Source: Roseateles noduli
Lineage (GTDB): Bacteria > Pseudomonadota > Gammaproteobacteria > Burkholderiales > Burkholderiaceae_C
Reading direction: 5' to 3'
Assembly (NCBI GenBank): GCA_002205125.1
Contig: NIOE01000017.1
Span: 124,001-188,000, forward strand
Length of the DNA: 64,000 nt
Below are positions 1-7,622 of the stretch, one piece after another; within the stretch, counting starts at the first letter, position 1, and every line of letters starts with the position of its first letter. A program made the translations under genes and the position numbers. Under the pieces are notes generated by a model. That model saw nothing but the letters and a program-made list of their open reading frames with translations, was not told where the DNA came from and made no database searches.

Positions 1-165
1 CAGTCTGTCGCTGCCATGGGCAGACCGTCGCGAATTCGTGGTTTAGCAAGCGCCTCACGGGGCCGCTCTGACTCATCGAGGGCGGAAAATATAGAACTGG
101 GAATGCTCGTCGCTCGCGCACAAGCTTTTTGACGAGTGTTCACGACACTTCTAATGGGAGGGAGC

Positions 166-624
166 ATGAGCGGGGAGATCCTCACAGCCGTGATTGCAGC
201 CGGGGGTAGCGTTGTGCTGGCTGGTGCATCGTATTGGTTCACCAAGAAGCGGGAGCGCGAGGCAGATCTGCGCAAAGAGAAGCTTGAGCATTACAAAGAC
301 TTCGTCCAAGCCTTGAGCGGCATAATTTCCGGGGAGTCGTCGCCTGACGACCAGCGGGTGTTCTCTCGCGCTTGCAATAGGCTAAACCTCGTCGGCTCGC
401 AGTCGGTGTTGGAGGCTCTGCAGCAGTTCCAGCAAGAGATCAAAGTCGCCAACACATCCCGTTCTCAGGAGCGACACGACCAACTAATGTCGAAGCTCTT
501 CTTCGAGATTAGAAAGGACCTAGCTGTGAAGCCGGCCGATCGGACCGAGACGTTCCGCGTGGGGCTATGGGCCGCTGGTGCGCCGCGCTCACAGGATGAA
601 CGGGGCATCAAAGGCAACGCATGA
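166..624 (+). CDS. small membrane-anchored protein, unknown function
   Basis: Predicted protein of 152 residues that I do not recognise as a named family. Residues about 4-26 form one hydrophobic helix (ILTAVIAAGGSVVLAGASYW), followed at once by a basic, charged helical stretch (TKKREREADLRKEKLEHY). This suggests an N-terminal anchor with a cytoplasmic, largely helical body. I chose the ATG at 166 because GGGAGGGAG lies directly upstream; in-frame GTG at 136 and ATG at 154 are alternatives. The stop overlaps the next start by 4 bases (ATGA), so translation of the two is probably coupled and the proteins may act together. Confidence 0.7.
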   Translation: MSGEILTAVIAAGGSVVLAGASYWFTKKREREADLRKEKLEHYKDFVQALSGIISGESSPDDQRVFSRACNRLNLVGSQSVLEALQQFQQEIKVANTSRSQERHDQLMSKLFFEIRKDLAVKPADRTETFRVGLWAAGAPRSQDERGIKGNA

Positions 625-1460
625 CCCTCGTCGCTGCCATTCGGAACGAGCGGCGCGTTGTGATCATGTCGGATACCGCGATCTTCAACAAAGATGCGGC
701 CCACCCAAACGCTATCCCAGGGCGCCTCAAGGCGGTGGTTCTCCGTCAAGACTTGACCATCGCCTACGCAGGCTTGTCGTCCCAGGCACTCGACGTCATC
801 CGGGCAGTGCACAGACTCAAGCTTTCGGCTCTGGATGCCATCGACGCTCTCCGAGAGGCATGCCAGAAGCACCATGATGACCTTGACTTCCTCCTCTGCT
901 CACACGAGCAAGGGGGCGTGCCCCGCCTGGTGAAGATCACCAGCAGGCATGTGTACGAAGGCGCTGATCAATATTGGATCGGTCATCCAGAATCGGCACG
1001 AGCACTAGCCCGCAGCGAGGCGGTCTATCAGCAACCACAGAACCCACCGGACTTCCAGCCGGCCAGCGAGCGGGAGTTCGTTCACCGATTCGTAGACTAC
1101 CTTGAACACTCTCGCGACCCACACATCGGGGGAGCCGTGGTTAACTGCTTGTGTTCCGAGCATGGGCACTGTTATCAGGATCGTGCAGGATCGATGCATT
1201 GGGAGCCAATTGCGATCCCTGATCCCACCCCACCTGACATCAGGGAAGCGCTGGAGAAGTCAGGTCGAGGCAGCTTCACTTATCACGTCTACTCTCCAGC
1301 AGAACGTGGCGTTGCCCTAGTTGGCTACTACATGCAGCAGCCCGGAGTGGGCTATCTGCATTTGCCTCTTCTGCACGACGATCCGCTAGTCGTGCGGGCG
1401 GCATCTGAGGCGGATTTTCGGCAGATCATCTCGGCGGTTGCATCGGGAATACAGACTTGA
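621..1460 (+). CDS. proteasome beta/HslV-like Ntn-hydrolase protein
   Basis: Protein of 279 residues. The start MTLVAAIRNERRVVIMSDT lines up with the first strand pair of HslV and proteasome beta subunits. After Met removal Thr2 would be the N-terminal nucleophile, Asp18 matches the conserved Asp17, and Lys37 in GRLKAVV matches Lys33. A segment like the AFAG of HslV (IAYAGLSSQ) and a strand with an IGHPESA turn follow. The C-terminal ~120 residues are extra compared with HslV and I do not recognise them. No HslU or other AAA+ partner is encoded nearby; the partner is the membrane-anchored protein whose stop overlaps this start. The fold is read from the sequence; protease activity is inference. 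Confidence 0.65.
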   Translation: MTLVAAIRNERRVVIMSDTAIFNKDAAHPNAIPGRLKAVVLRQDLTIAYAGLSSQALDVIRAVHRLKLSALDAIDALREACQKHHDDLDFLLCSHEQGGVPRLVKITSRHVYEGADQYWIGHPESARALARSEAVYQQPQNPPDFQPASEREFVHRFVDYLEHSRDPHIGGAVVNCLCSEHGHCYQDRAGSMHWEPIAIPDPTPPDIREALEKSGRGSFTYHVYSPAERGVALVGYYMQQPGVGYLHLPLLHDDPLVVRAASEADFRQIISAVASGIQT

Positions 1461-1507
1461 GGTGTGTCCCGTGGAGTCCATACGGAGCGTCCGAAGTGAT
1501 CCAAGAT

Positions 1508-2149
1508 CTACGGTGCTAGGCCATCCTGCGGTGGCTTGCGTGCGTTGACGACCCGAAGGATTGTTGATCGGCTAGCTCCTGTGATATCGGAAACCTTGGT
1601 CCAGGACAGTCCGCGGTCCAGCAAATCGGCGATCTGTTCGTGGCGTTTGGCGTCGATCTGCCGACCCTTGTATAGGCCATTAGCCTTTGCTCTCTCGATA
1701 CCTTGAGTTTGGCGGCGACGACGGTCCGTGTAGTCCTTGCGGGCGACCACTGCCAACAGGTCCAGCAGCATGCGATTCACTGCGTCCAGCAAGCCCTGAG
1801 TCGCTTCGTCGGCGCCTGAGGGTGCAAGGGCAAGCCAAGAAGTCGGAAGATCGAGAGCGACCACGCGGATACGCTTCTCGAACAGCTTGAGCTTGAGTAC
1901 CTCCCAGTCCTCGGCATTAAGTCGCGACAGTCGATCGACCTGCTCCACCAAAAGAACGTCCCCTTGGCTTGCGTCGCGGATGAGTCGGAACAACTCTGGC
2001 CGATCCAGTCTCGCTCCCGACTCATTCTCCGTGTACCAGCTTGCGATCTTGAGAGCGTAGTCTGCCGCGAAGCGTTGCAGATCCCCCGTTGCTCGGGCTG
2101 CGTTCTGATCGTCAGTGCTGGCTCGGAGATAGGCGCGGATGAAAGGCAT
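1508..2149 (-). CDS. serine recombinase (resolvase/invertase family)
   Basis: Site-specific DNA recombinase of 213 residues, normal length for a small resolvase or invertase. The catalytic N-terminal motif YLRASTDDQNA places the nucleophile at Ser11 with Arg9 beside it. VEQVDRLSRL matches the conserved DRLSR helix, followed by a long helix and KGRQIDAKR before a C-terminal helix-turn-helix (IADLLDRGLSWTKVSDITGASRSTI). I chose the ATG at 2149, which begins MPFIRAYLRAS; a GTG nine bases upstream is possible. The gene is convergent with the Ntn-hydrolase gene. An iterated inverted motif sits directly upstream and may be its recombination or operator site. Confidence 0.9.
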   Translation of the reverse strand: MPFIRAYLRASTDDQNAARATGDLQRFAADYALKIASWYTENESGARLDRPELFRLIRDASQGDVLLVEQVDRLSRLNAEDWEVLKLKLFEKRIRVVALDLPTSWLALAPSGADEATQGLLDAVNRMLLDLLAVVARKDYTDRRRRQTQGIERAKANGLYKGRQIDAKRHEQIADLLDRGLSWTKVSDITGASRSTILRVVNARKPPQDGLAP

Positions 2150-2160
2150 GGAACGCACTC

Positions 2161-2266
2161 GGTTCGGTTTGAGTGGTTCGCATAATAGTGGTTCCGTTTA
2201 AGTTGTCAACCGGACCAAATCGAACCAAGATCCGCCGACACCGTTGAGGTATACCGAAATCGAACT
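2161..2266. repeat. res-like array of four related 12-base motifs
   Basis: Four versions of the motif GGTTCGRTTTGR lie upstream of the recombinase start: GGTTCGGTTTGA at 2161, GGTTCCGTTTAA at 2190, and inverted copies at 2215-2226 (CCAAATCGAACC) and about 2255-2266 (CGAAATCGAACT). Direct plus inverted copies next to a resolvase gene resemble the subsites of a res site, which usually also act as the operator of the recombinase promoter. The assignment is inference from position and repetition. Confidence 0.5.
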
Positions 2267-2287
2267 AGTGGCTTCAGACTGTGAATG

Positions 2288-3175
2288 TCACATTCCAATC
2301 CAGTTCAACACCGACGACGCAATCCAGTAAAAAGCGGCCAAGAAAGCCACGGCATGAGGCCATGGCGTGCAAAGTGCACTCCAAATCACTTTAGGCGTGG
2401 TGCGGCTCTTGTCCGCCGCTCCCTCCTTGACCTCGCCTCGCAAGATAAACGGAAGCCAAAACTCGCGCACATGGTCGAGCGTGAAGAAGTCGCTGTGCCC
2501 AAGATGGAAGTATCTATCGTGCACGTGCGGGCCCTTGAAACCAAACGCTCCGCTCGGCCCGTATGACCACGATGCCAAGCCAGCGAGAATCGGCCACTTA
2601 TCCAAGGTGCCAACCTCATTGACGATCGCTCCCTTGGCAGGCTTATTCGGGAGCAAGTGCCAAGCGTAGGTTCGAGGAATTATTCCGCCGCATAGCAATA
2701 GTTGCGAGATCTCGATATCCGAATTTTCTTTGAGAATTGTGGCTGTGACGTAGGTGCCAAAGCTATGAGCAACGATTCCGATTTTCTTTCCGGGATTCTG
2801 ATTCTTAATATGACGCAAATCGTCGCGGATCTTATTTACTGGCACCCAACGACCGAACATTGGCAGGACGAACCGCACGACATCGAAGAAGCCAAATCCC
2901 AAGTTCTCAACCCGGATGTGAGCGTACTGCCGAAGCTCACTTCGGACATGCTCCTGCCAGACTGCCTCAGTATTTATACCGTGAATCAGCACCCAAACTC
3001 GTTCTTCTTTCAGCGTAGCACGGTGAAGTCGGAACGCATCAACGGCGGTCTGAGCGATGACTCGCTCTTCGGGACTCAAAGACTTCTCAAAGTCCGAATA
3101 TGCTCGAATTGCCTCGACTGAGTCTGTCTGCGCAATGATCTTGTGAACCTCTTGGAGGATCTCAGCATTGGTCAT
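2288..3175 (-). CDS. alpha/beta hydrolase with C-terminal membrane anchor
   Basis: Protein of 295 residues with an N-terminal helical part (1-58) and then an alpha/beta-hydrolase core. VWVLIHGINTE (60-70) supplies the oxyanion-hole HG. VAHSFGTY holds the nucleophile elbow with Ser138, an AxSxG variant of GxSxG. Candidate acid and base are Asp192 and His227 (HLGHSDF). Residues about 273-292 form one hydrophobic helix close to the C-terminus, so the enzyme is probably tail-anchored facing the cytoplasm. It is the last gene of a three-gene operon and overlaps the preceding stop by 4 bases. A lipase or esterase is likely from the fold; a membrane-damaging role in defence is my inference. Confidence 0.75.
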   Translation of the reverse strand: MTNAEILQEVHKIIAQTDSVEAIRAYSDFEKSLSPEERVIAQTAVDAFRLHRATLKEERVWVLIHGINTEAVWQEHVRSELRQYAHIRVENLGFGFFDVVRFVLPMFGRWVPVNKIRDDLRHIKNQNPGKKIGIVAHSFGTYVTATILKENSDIEISQLLLCGGIIPRTYAWHLLPNKPAKGAIVNEVGTLDKWPILAGLASWSYGPSGAFGFKGPHVHDRYFHLGHSDFFTLDHVREFWLPFILRGEVKEGAADKSRTTPKVIWSALCTPWPHAVAFLAAFYWIASSVLNWIGM

Positions 3176-3546
3176 TGAGTAACCGGCCGATAAACCGCCG
3201 AGAGGTTATCAAGCGAAACATCCACCATGACATCCCGGAAAAAGTCATGCACTCGGGTAGGCAATGGATCATCGGGATTTAATTCAAGAAGAACTCCACC
3301 CTCGGCTGACTCTACGATGGTCACCCGGCGCATCATGTCATTGGTTAGCAAGACGAATAAGAGTTGCTGTAAATCGTCGGCGCTCTGCGCCTGTGCCAAC
3401 TCTGCTAGACGTTCGACGGGAAACTGGAGCCGCTCGATAGACTGCGACCGACTCTCCAGATCTCGAAAATAACTCTCAAGGCGGTGGAGACTAGCCGCAG
3501 AACGCGGATTATGGCTGATTAAGGAAGAGAATCTGCTCGAGTACAT
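3172..3546 (-). CDS. unknown 124-residue protein of the three-gene operon
   Basis: I do not recognise this protein. It is mostly helical at the N-terminus (SLHRLESYFRDLESRSQSIE), continues with a helical segment ending LLFVLLTNDMMRRVTIVES, and has a beta-like EGGVLLELNP stretch before the C-terminus. No membrane segment is evident. I chose the ATG at 3546, which gives a 38-base overlap with the end of the first operon gene and removes an unlikely 26-residue extension. Its stop overlaps the hydrolase start (ATGA). The strong overlap on both sides implies coupled translation and a stoichiometric relation with its neighbours. Confidence 0.6.
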   Translation of the reverse strand: MYSSRFSSLISHNPRSAASLHRLESYFRDLESRSQSIERLQFPVERLAELAQAQSADDLQQLLFVLLTNDMMRRVTIVESAEGGVLLELNPDDPLPTRVHDFFRDVMVDVSLDNLSAVYRPVTQ

Positions 3547-4528
3547 AACGATAGTCCTCGCTTGAGCAGGAGGCCAAGAGTGCGAATTCGTGAACATCCC
3601 CCGAAACCAGCACATGAACCTCACGCACTGGATCGGTATCGGGAATCCTGAAATAAACGTTCGAACTATGTCCGTAGCCGTCGCTCTCGATAAAGGCTTG
3701 AAGCCCCTTTTCTGCCCCTTTATTTGCAGTCAGGCTATCGTTGGCTTTACCCACGGTAGCCACCATACTGATACCCTCATCATTCTTCGCAAGAAACCGC
3801 CCGTAGCGCACCTTGCCGTCCAAGTTCTTCCGGTCGTTCCAGAGCTTGTTCTTGGCAGGACGTAAGCTAATTTCCGTGAACTCGCCCTCAGGGAAAAATG
3901 CGCCAATGACTTTGAAGAATCGCTTCACGTCATCCTGATACTTCGAAGTGTTGTCTCGCGCAGCAATACGAATCTCTAGCAATCCTGATGCATATAGGCG
4001 CGCAATATTGACCGCTCGGGAGTACTCCGTTCCATAAACTTTTCTATAGCCGTCGGCTGTAGGCTCCGTGCCGATGAGAACGTGGCTTTCACGTCGTTCC
4101 ACCTCTTTGATTGCAAGTGCCGCAATCTTGCCGTGTGGATGAACAACGTCTTCAAATCGAATATCGACGATCTTGGATTGATCAGGGATATTGATCGCCT
4201 CTGGCTTCGCCAGCAGATCCGTCAACCCTTGCTCTTTCGCAATCATTTCGACCCGTGTTGCCGCAATCATGTCCTTCGCGCGCTGGGCATCGACGCCATA
4301 CAGAAACACGTGCTGACGTGCGTGCTCTTCTGAGTCGCGAAGCAGGCCCACCAAGTCGGCGAAAGAGATCTTTCCTTCGTCGTAGGCGGGGGCAATCCGC
4401 CTCTCATACATGAAATCCCAGGAGCCGCCAGAGTGACTCAGCCCCTTGGACTTTAAGAAGTCGCTTATCGCACTAAGGCCAGTAGCGTTCTTGATGAGAT
4501 TGAAGACATCTTGCGCAGCTTTATCCAT
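3509..4528 (-). CDS. unknown 339-residue protein, first gene of the three-gene operon
   Basis: No family is recognised. The N-terminal ~100 residues are helical and charged and include EEHARQHVFLYGV (67-79) and RAKDMIAATRVEMIAKEQG. The remainder is alpha/beta with DIRFEDVVHPHGKIAALAIKE in the middle and a C-terminal ~150-residue part rich in alternating hydrophobic strands (NVYFRIPD, EVHVLVSGD). No signal peptide or membrane segment is visible. It leads an operon with two overlapping downstream genes. A weak inverted repeat (ACAGG/CCTGT, 4604-4619) lies upstream. It could be the sensor or scaffold of the operon; that is inference from position only. Confidence 0.65.
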   Translation of the reverse strand: MDKAAQDVFNLIKNATGLSAISDFLKSKGLSHSGGSWDFMYERRIAPAYDEGKISFADLVGLLRDSEEHARQHVFLYGVDAQRAKDMIAATRVEMIAKEQGLTDLLAKPEAINIPDQSKIVDIRFEDVVHPHGKIAALAIKEVERRESHVLIGTEPTADGYRKVYGTEYSRAVNIARLYASGLLEIRIAARDNTSKYQDDVKRFFKVIGAFFPEGEFTEISLRPAKNKLWNDRKNLDGKVRYGRFLAKNDEGISMVATVGKANDSLTANKGAEKGLQAFIESDGYGHSSNVYFRIPDTDPVREVHVLVSGDVHEFALLASCSSEDYRYVLEQILFLNQP

Positions 4529-4684
4529 GCTCTTTTCGTTCTCTTGAGCGGCCCTACGCCCCTCCCTAGCGATCGATTGTGGCGTCTAGCGAACGTTACG
4601 ACTACAGGCAAACACCTGTCCCGGTGGTTGGTCGCCCGCACCGGGCTGGGCCCTTGCTCTAAAATCGAGTCGGGCAGCTACGGC

Positions 4685-4714
4685 TGTCCATTTTTTGTCC
4701 AACCAAGATGGACA
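4685..4714. repeat. 10-base inverted repeat near the island edge
   Basis: TGTCCATTTT (4685-4694) and AAGATGGACA (4705-4714) form an inverted repeat with one mismatch around a 10-base centre that includes TTGTCCAACC. It lies about 40 bases before the moaC remnant, where an attachment site or element terminus would be expected. Confidence 0.4.
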
Positions 4715-4751
4715 GAAGCAACGAGATGGAAGCGCAGGGGCCCGGCCCCGC

Positions 4752-4883
4752 ACCGCCGTGCATATCGGCCTCCTCACCATCTACGACATGTGCAAGGCCG
4801 CCGATCGCGGCATGGTGATGGAGCAGATCCGGGTGCTGGAGAAGCAGGGCGGTAAGTCGGGCGAGTGGCGCGCCGAGATCTGA
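4752..4883 (+). pseudogene. moaC: moaC 3' remnant (cyclic pyranopterin monophosphate synthase, C-terminal 43 residues)
   Basis: The reading frame from 4752 encodes [20 protein letters not shown] followed by a tail containing [12 protein letters not shown], which matches the C-terminal quarter of MoaC (usual length about 160 residues). The upstream three quarters, including the rest of the active site, are absent, so this cannot be functional alone. A TTG-initiated frame from 4695 runs into it but the added residues are unlike MoaC. Just upstream, GAGATGGAAGCGC (4732-4744) could be the preceding MoaC codons for EMEA, followed by a small GC-rich hairpin insertion that shifts the frame. The remnant most likely marks the junction of an element inserted in moaC; an intact copy may lie beyond the left edge. 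Confidence 0.8.
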
Positions 4884-4932
4884 GCGCACCTTCCCGCCGC
4901 GGTCCCGCCGCTCCCATCGACATCCGACGCGA

Positions 4933-6747
4933 TCAGCGCAATTCGCGGAAGCTGTAATCGCGCTGCGGCGGCTCGCACTGGAACGGCTTTGCCGCCGCTC
5001 CGAGTGCCGCCACTTCATCGCACTCAGCCAGCCATTCCTCGCTGGCGGCATTGCGGAACTCGCGCAGCCGTGCCACGAGGTAACGTGCCTTGTCAGTCTC
5101 GCCGACCGCGTTGAGTGACTTCGCCCAGGCCATCAACAGCCGTGTGTCGATCAGGTGGTGGCCGGTCTGCCGTGAGGCCTCGAGCGCCACCGCGCCGGGT
5201 GGTTGCACCGTCGCTTCCGCATAGTCGGCCTGCAAGGCAAACAGCGGGGAACGCTGGCCCGCCAGGATCCGATCGTCGAGCGACGCCGCGCCCACCGGCG
5301 GCGCGTAGATGTGAACGATGCGCAGGTAGTCGACGACGACCAGCGGCACGGCCGCCGTGATCGCCAATCCCAATACGGCGAGCGCCGGACGTCGGCGCGG
5401 CGACGCGGTCTGGGATCGCGCCGGGACGGCACGCTTCGAGGCATCGGCTGCGCGCGGACCCGTCCAGCACAGCCCATACGCCAGCGCAGCGGGCAGCAGG
5501 AAGTAGGCATACCAGAGCGGGTACTCGACCTGGCTATGAACGCCGATCATCGCGACGAGCATGCCGGCACAGTGACCGGCCGGACCGCCCCGGATGGCAC
5601 GCCAGAGCCCCGTCGCCAACCCCCAGGCCAGCAAACCCAAGGTCAGCAGACCCAGCGGCAGCCCCATCTCGACGAGCAGTTGCATCTCGAGGTTGTGCGT
5701 GTGATCGAAGAACGCGACCGGCCGGTCCGGGAACGGCGTCAGGGTCCAGGCGAGGTTGAAGTCTCCCCAGCCCGAACCCGTCAGCGGGTATTGCGCGAGC
5801 AGGTCCTTGGCGTTCTTGAGGATCGCGAGACGCGACGGTGAGCCGGCCCCTTCATCGGAGAGCCGCGCCTGCGCACGGAACGCGTGATGCCCCTGCGCAG
5901 CGTAGAGGTCCATCAGACCCCAGCAGATGCCGAACATGACCACCGTGGAGCCCAGCGCTATCCGGACACGCGGTGCCAGGCGCCAGTCGACTGCCCCCCA
6001 GAGCACGAGCAAGGCGATGCCGATCCATCCGGTGCGGGAGCCGCTGAGCACGACGCAGAACACGAACAGGAACAGCATCACGTACAACGCCACCGTGCCC
6101 GCCATCGCGCTGCGGAGCCGCCGTGCCAGCCAGCCGCCCTGTTCCAGCCAGACGACACCGACACAGGCCCACATCAGCAGGCTGGCGAGATGGTTGGGTT
6201 GGCGCATGTTCCCGACGGCACTCCCCACGACGCCCGAACGGGCGATAAGGACGCCGTTGGCCAGTTCCGGGAAGAACATCTGGACGATGCAGACCACCAC
6301 GCTCAGGAGGCCCGCACCGACGAGCGCGACGCAGAAGAGCGTCAACACCGCATCGCGTTGCCGGCTCGTCACAGCGCGTCCGACCTGCACCGCGATGTAC
6401 GCGCCGAGCAGCATGGCCATGCTCGTGAGCGCCATCGACCAGGGGAGCCCATGCGTGAACGGCGCGGCGGCCGCGACGACCGACATCAGCAGCAGACCGA
6501 GCGAAACGCCGTCGAAGCGCCAACCCGGCTCCAGCACGCGGCTCCAGGCCAGCCCCGCGACCAGCAAGCCCAGGCCGGCGAAGGCGGCCAGCTGGTTGTA
6601 GAGCGTGGCCGACGGCGTCTGGTTGTAGGCGATCAGCGGTGCCAGCATGACGCCGCTGAGCAGCCCGAGCAGGACCAGGATCTGGCGATGGGGTGCCGAA
6701 TCAGGGACGGAGAGATCGGCGGCGGAGGCCGTCGCGGCGAGCGTCAT
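4933..6747 (-). CDS. pglL: PglL/Wzy-type O-oligosaccharyltransferase
   Basis: Integral membrane glycosyl-ligase of 604 residues, normal for PglL/PilO ligases that move a lipid-linked glycan onto pilin or other periplasmic proteins. Multiple hydrophobic helices span residues about 20-450. The Wzy_C signatures are GNMRQPNHLASLL near 185 and DHTHNLEMQLLVEMGLP near 350. A soluble C-terminal region (about 480-604) resembles the Wzy_C_2 tail of PglL. It is the last of three same-strand genes (ligase, TfpX-like, this) downstream of pilA, which points to pilin as an acceptor. It ends 49 bases from the moaC remnant, facing it. Confidence 0.85.
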   Translation of the reverse strand: MTLAATASAADLSVPDSAPHRQILVLLGLLSGVMLAPLIAYNQTPSATLYNQLAAFAGLGLLVAGLAWSRVLEPGWRFDGVSLGLLLMSVVAAAAPFTHGLPWSMALTSMAMLLGAYIAVQVGRAVTSRQRDAVLTLFCVALVGAGLLSVVVCIVQMFFPELANGVLIARSGVVGSAVGNMRQPNHLASLLMWACVGVVWLEQGGWLARRLRSAMAGTVALYVMLFLFVFCVVLSGSRTGWIGIALLVLWGAVDWRLAPRVRIALGSTVVMFGICWGLMDLYAAQGHHAFRAQARLSDEGAGSPSRLAILKNAKDLLAQYPLTGSGWGDFNLAWTLTPFPDRPVAFFDHTHNLEMQLLVEMGLPLGLLTLGLLAWGLATGLWRAIRGGPAGHCAGMLVAMIGVHSQVEYPLWYAYFLLPAALAYGLCWTGPRAADASKRAVPARSQTASPRRRPALAVLGLAITAAVPLVVVDYLRIVHIYAPPVGAASLDDRILAGQRSPLFALQADYAEATVQPPGAVALEASRQTGHHLIDTRLLMAWAKSLNAVGETDKARYLVARLREFRNAASEEWLAECDEVAALGAAAKPFQCEPPQRDYSFRELR

Positions 6748-6851
6748 GAGGGTGCGGGCGGTCGTGGGGGACAGGTCGGAACTCTAACGCCCCGCCGCGG
6801 CAGACCCGATCGTCGCGCCGTCGGTACGTCGGCGGCGCGCCGGCCGGTGCG

Positions 6852-7622
6852 TCAGTTCGTGTCGATCGGAGCGAAGCCGACCGGATCGCCGCTGGTCTTG
6901 TCGACCAGCACCGACCAATCGGCGCGACGCGCCAGCATCGGCAGGTAAAGCAGCTGATCGGCAGGCTTGCCGGTGCGCGTCACCGCCTCGCGCAGGGCAT
7001 CTGTGGCCGTCGCCATCAACGGGGCCACGGACTTGCCGACCTTGAGCGTCTGTTGGCGCGCCTCAGGGCCCCAGGCGCGCCAGAACATCGGGCGGCTTCC
7101 GAGGTCCAGCCCGCCCATGCCGGCCATGATGGCGTCGTACTTCTGCTCCTGGGTCGGAAGCGCAACGGTGACGAGGCGCGGACCGGTGAGCGAGAGCGAT
7201 TGGAAGCCCGGCTGGGCTTGCGGGAACTCCTGCACTGCGACGTCCACCGCCGTGGTGACACGGAAACGGTCGACCTCCAGCGCCAGCACCGCGGGTCGTG
7301 CCATGAACACGGTGAACAGGCCGCCGCCCAGGGCAATCAGCTGGAAGACGACGATGATCGCCAGATCACGTCGCAGTTCCTTGAGCGGCTTGCGAATGTC
7401 GAAGATCGCGAAGGTGATGAGCGGCCCCATGATCACGTCGACCGTCATCACCAGGAACAGCAGGTCCTCCCCGCCCGACACGATGCGATACGGCCAGGGA
7501 TACCAGACGAACAGCACCAGTGCCGCCACCATGGCCGCCACGGCCATGCAACTGCCCAGGTGGATCAGCGCCGCGCGACTGCGCAGACGCCATTCCATCT
7601 TTCCTTCCATCGTTCTTCTCAT
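6852..7622 (-). CDS. TfpX/TfpZ-family type IV pilin accessory protein
   Basis: Protein of 256 residues. Hydrophobic helices lie at about 20-40, 48-75 and 85-105, with the family-type segments WYPWPYRIVSGGEDLLFLV and VDVIMGPLITFAIFDI. The C-terminal ~140 residues are soluble and probably periplasmic. TfpX/TfpZ proteins accompany pilin genes and assist pilin assembly or stability in Pseudomonas and relatives. I chose the ATG at 7622 because it overlaps the upstream stop as TGATG, a classic coupling arrangement; an ATG at 7631 or internal ATGs at 7610 and 7598 are alternatives. Confidence 0.8.
   Translation of the reverse strand: MRRTMEGKMEWRLRSRAALIHLGSCMAVAAMVAALVLFVWYPWPYRIVSGGEDLLFLVMTVDVIMGPLITFAIFDIRKPLKELRRDLAIIVVFQLIALGGGLFTVFMARPAVLALEVDRFRVTTAVDVAVQEFPQAQPGFQSLSLTGPRLVTVALPTQEQKYDAIMAGMGGLDLGSRPMFWRAWGPEARQQTLKVGKSVAPLMATATDALREAVTRTGKPADQLLYLPMLARRADWSVLVDKTSGDPVGFAPIDTN

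Larger units (their letters stand above)
1..4751. mobile_element. putative genomic island (left end outside the window)
   Basis: This stretch differs from the rest of the window in having visibly lower GC, no housekeeping genes, a serine recombinase (1508-2149) and several unrecognised genes in compact operons. Its right side ends against an N-terminally truncated moaC fragment (4752-4883), after which ordinary high-GC chromosomal genes begin. I infer an integrated element whose right junction lies between about 4685 and 4752. The left junction is not in the window. The first 165 bases hold no gene I can support, only the leader of the first operon. Confidence 0.55.

Noticed and set aside
465-875. 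Minus-strand reading frame of 136 codons over the first operon
   Set aside because: It runs antisense to two convincing overlapping genes and its residue composition looks random.
3546-3624. 26-residue N-terminal extension of the 124-residue operon protein
   Set aside because: It overlaps the upstream gene by a further 78 bases and looks unlike the rest; the ATG at 3546 is simpler.
4695-4883. Intact 62-residue gene starting at TTG 4695
   Set aside because: Only the last 43 residues resemble a protein family (MoaC); the rest crosses the island junction, so a remnant is the better reading.
5884-6948. Long plus-strand open frames opposite the pglL and TfpX-like genes
   Set aside because: They are antisense shadows of GC-rich coding DNA, full of Arg, Gln and His without hydrophobic cores.
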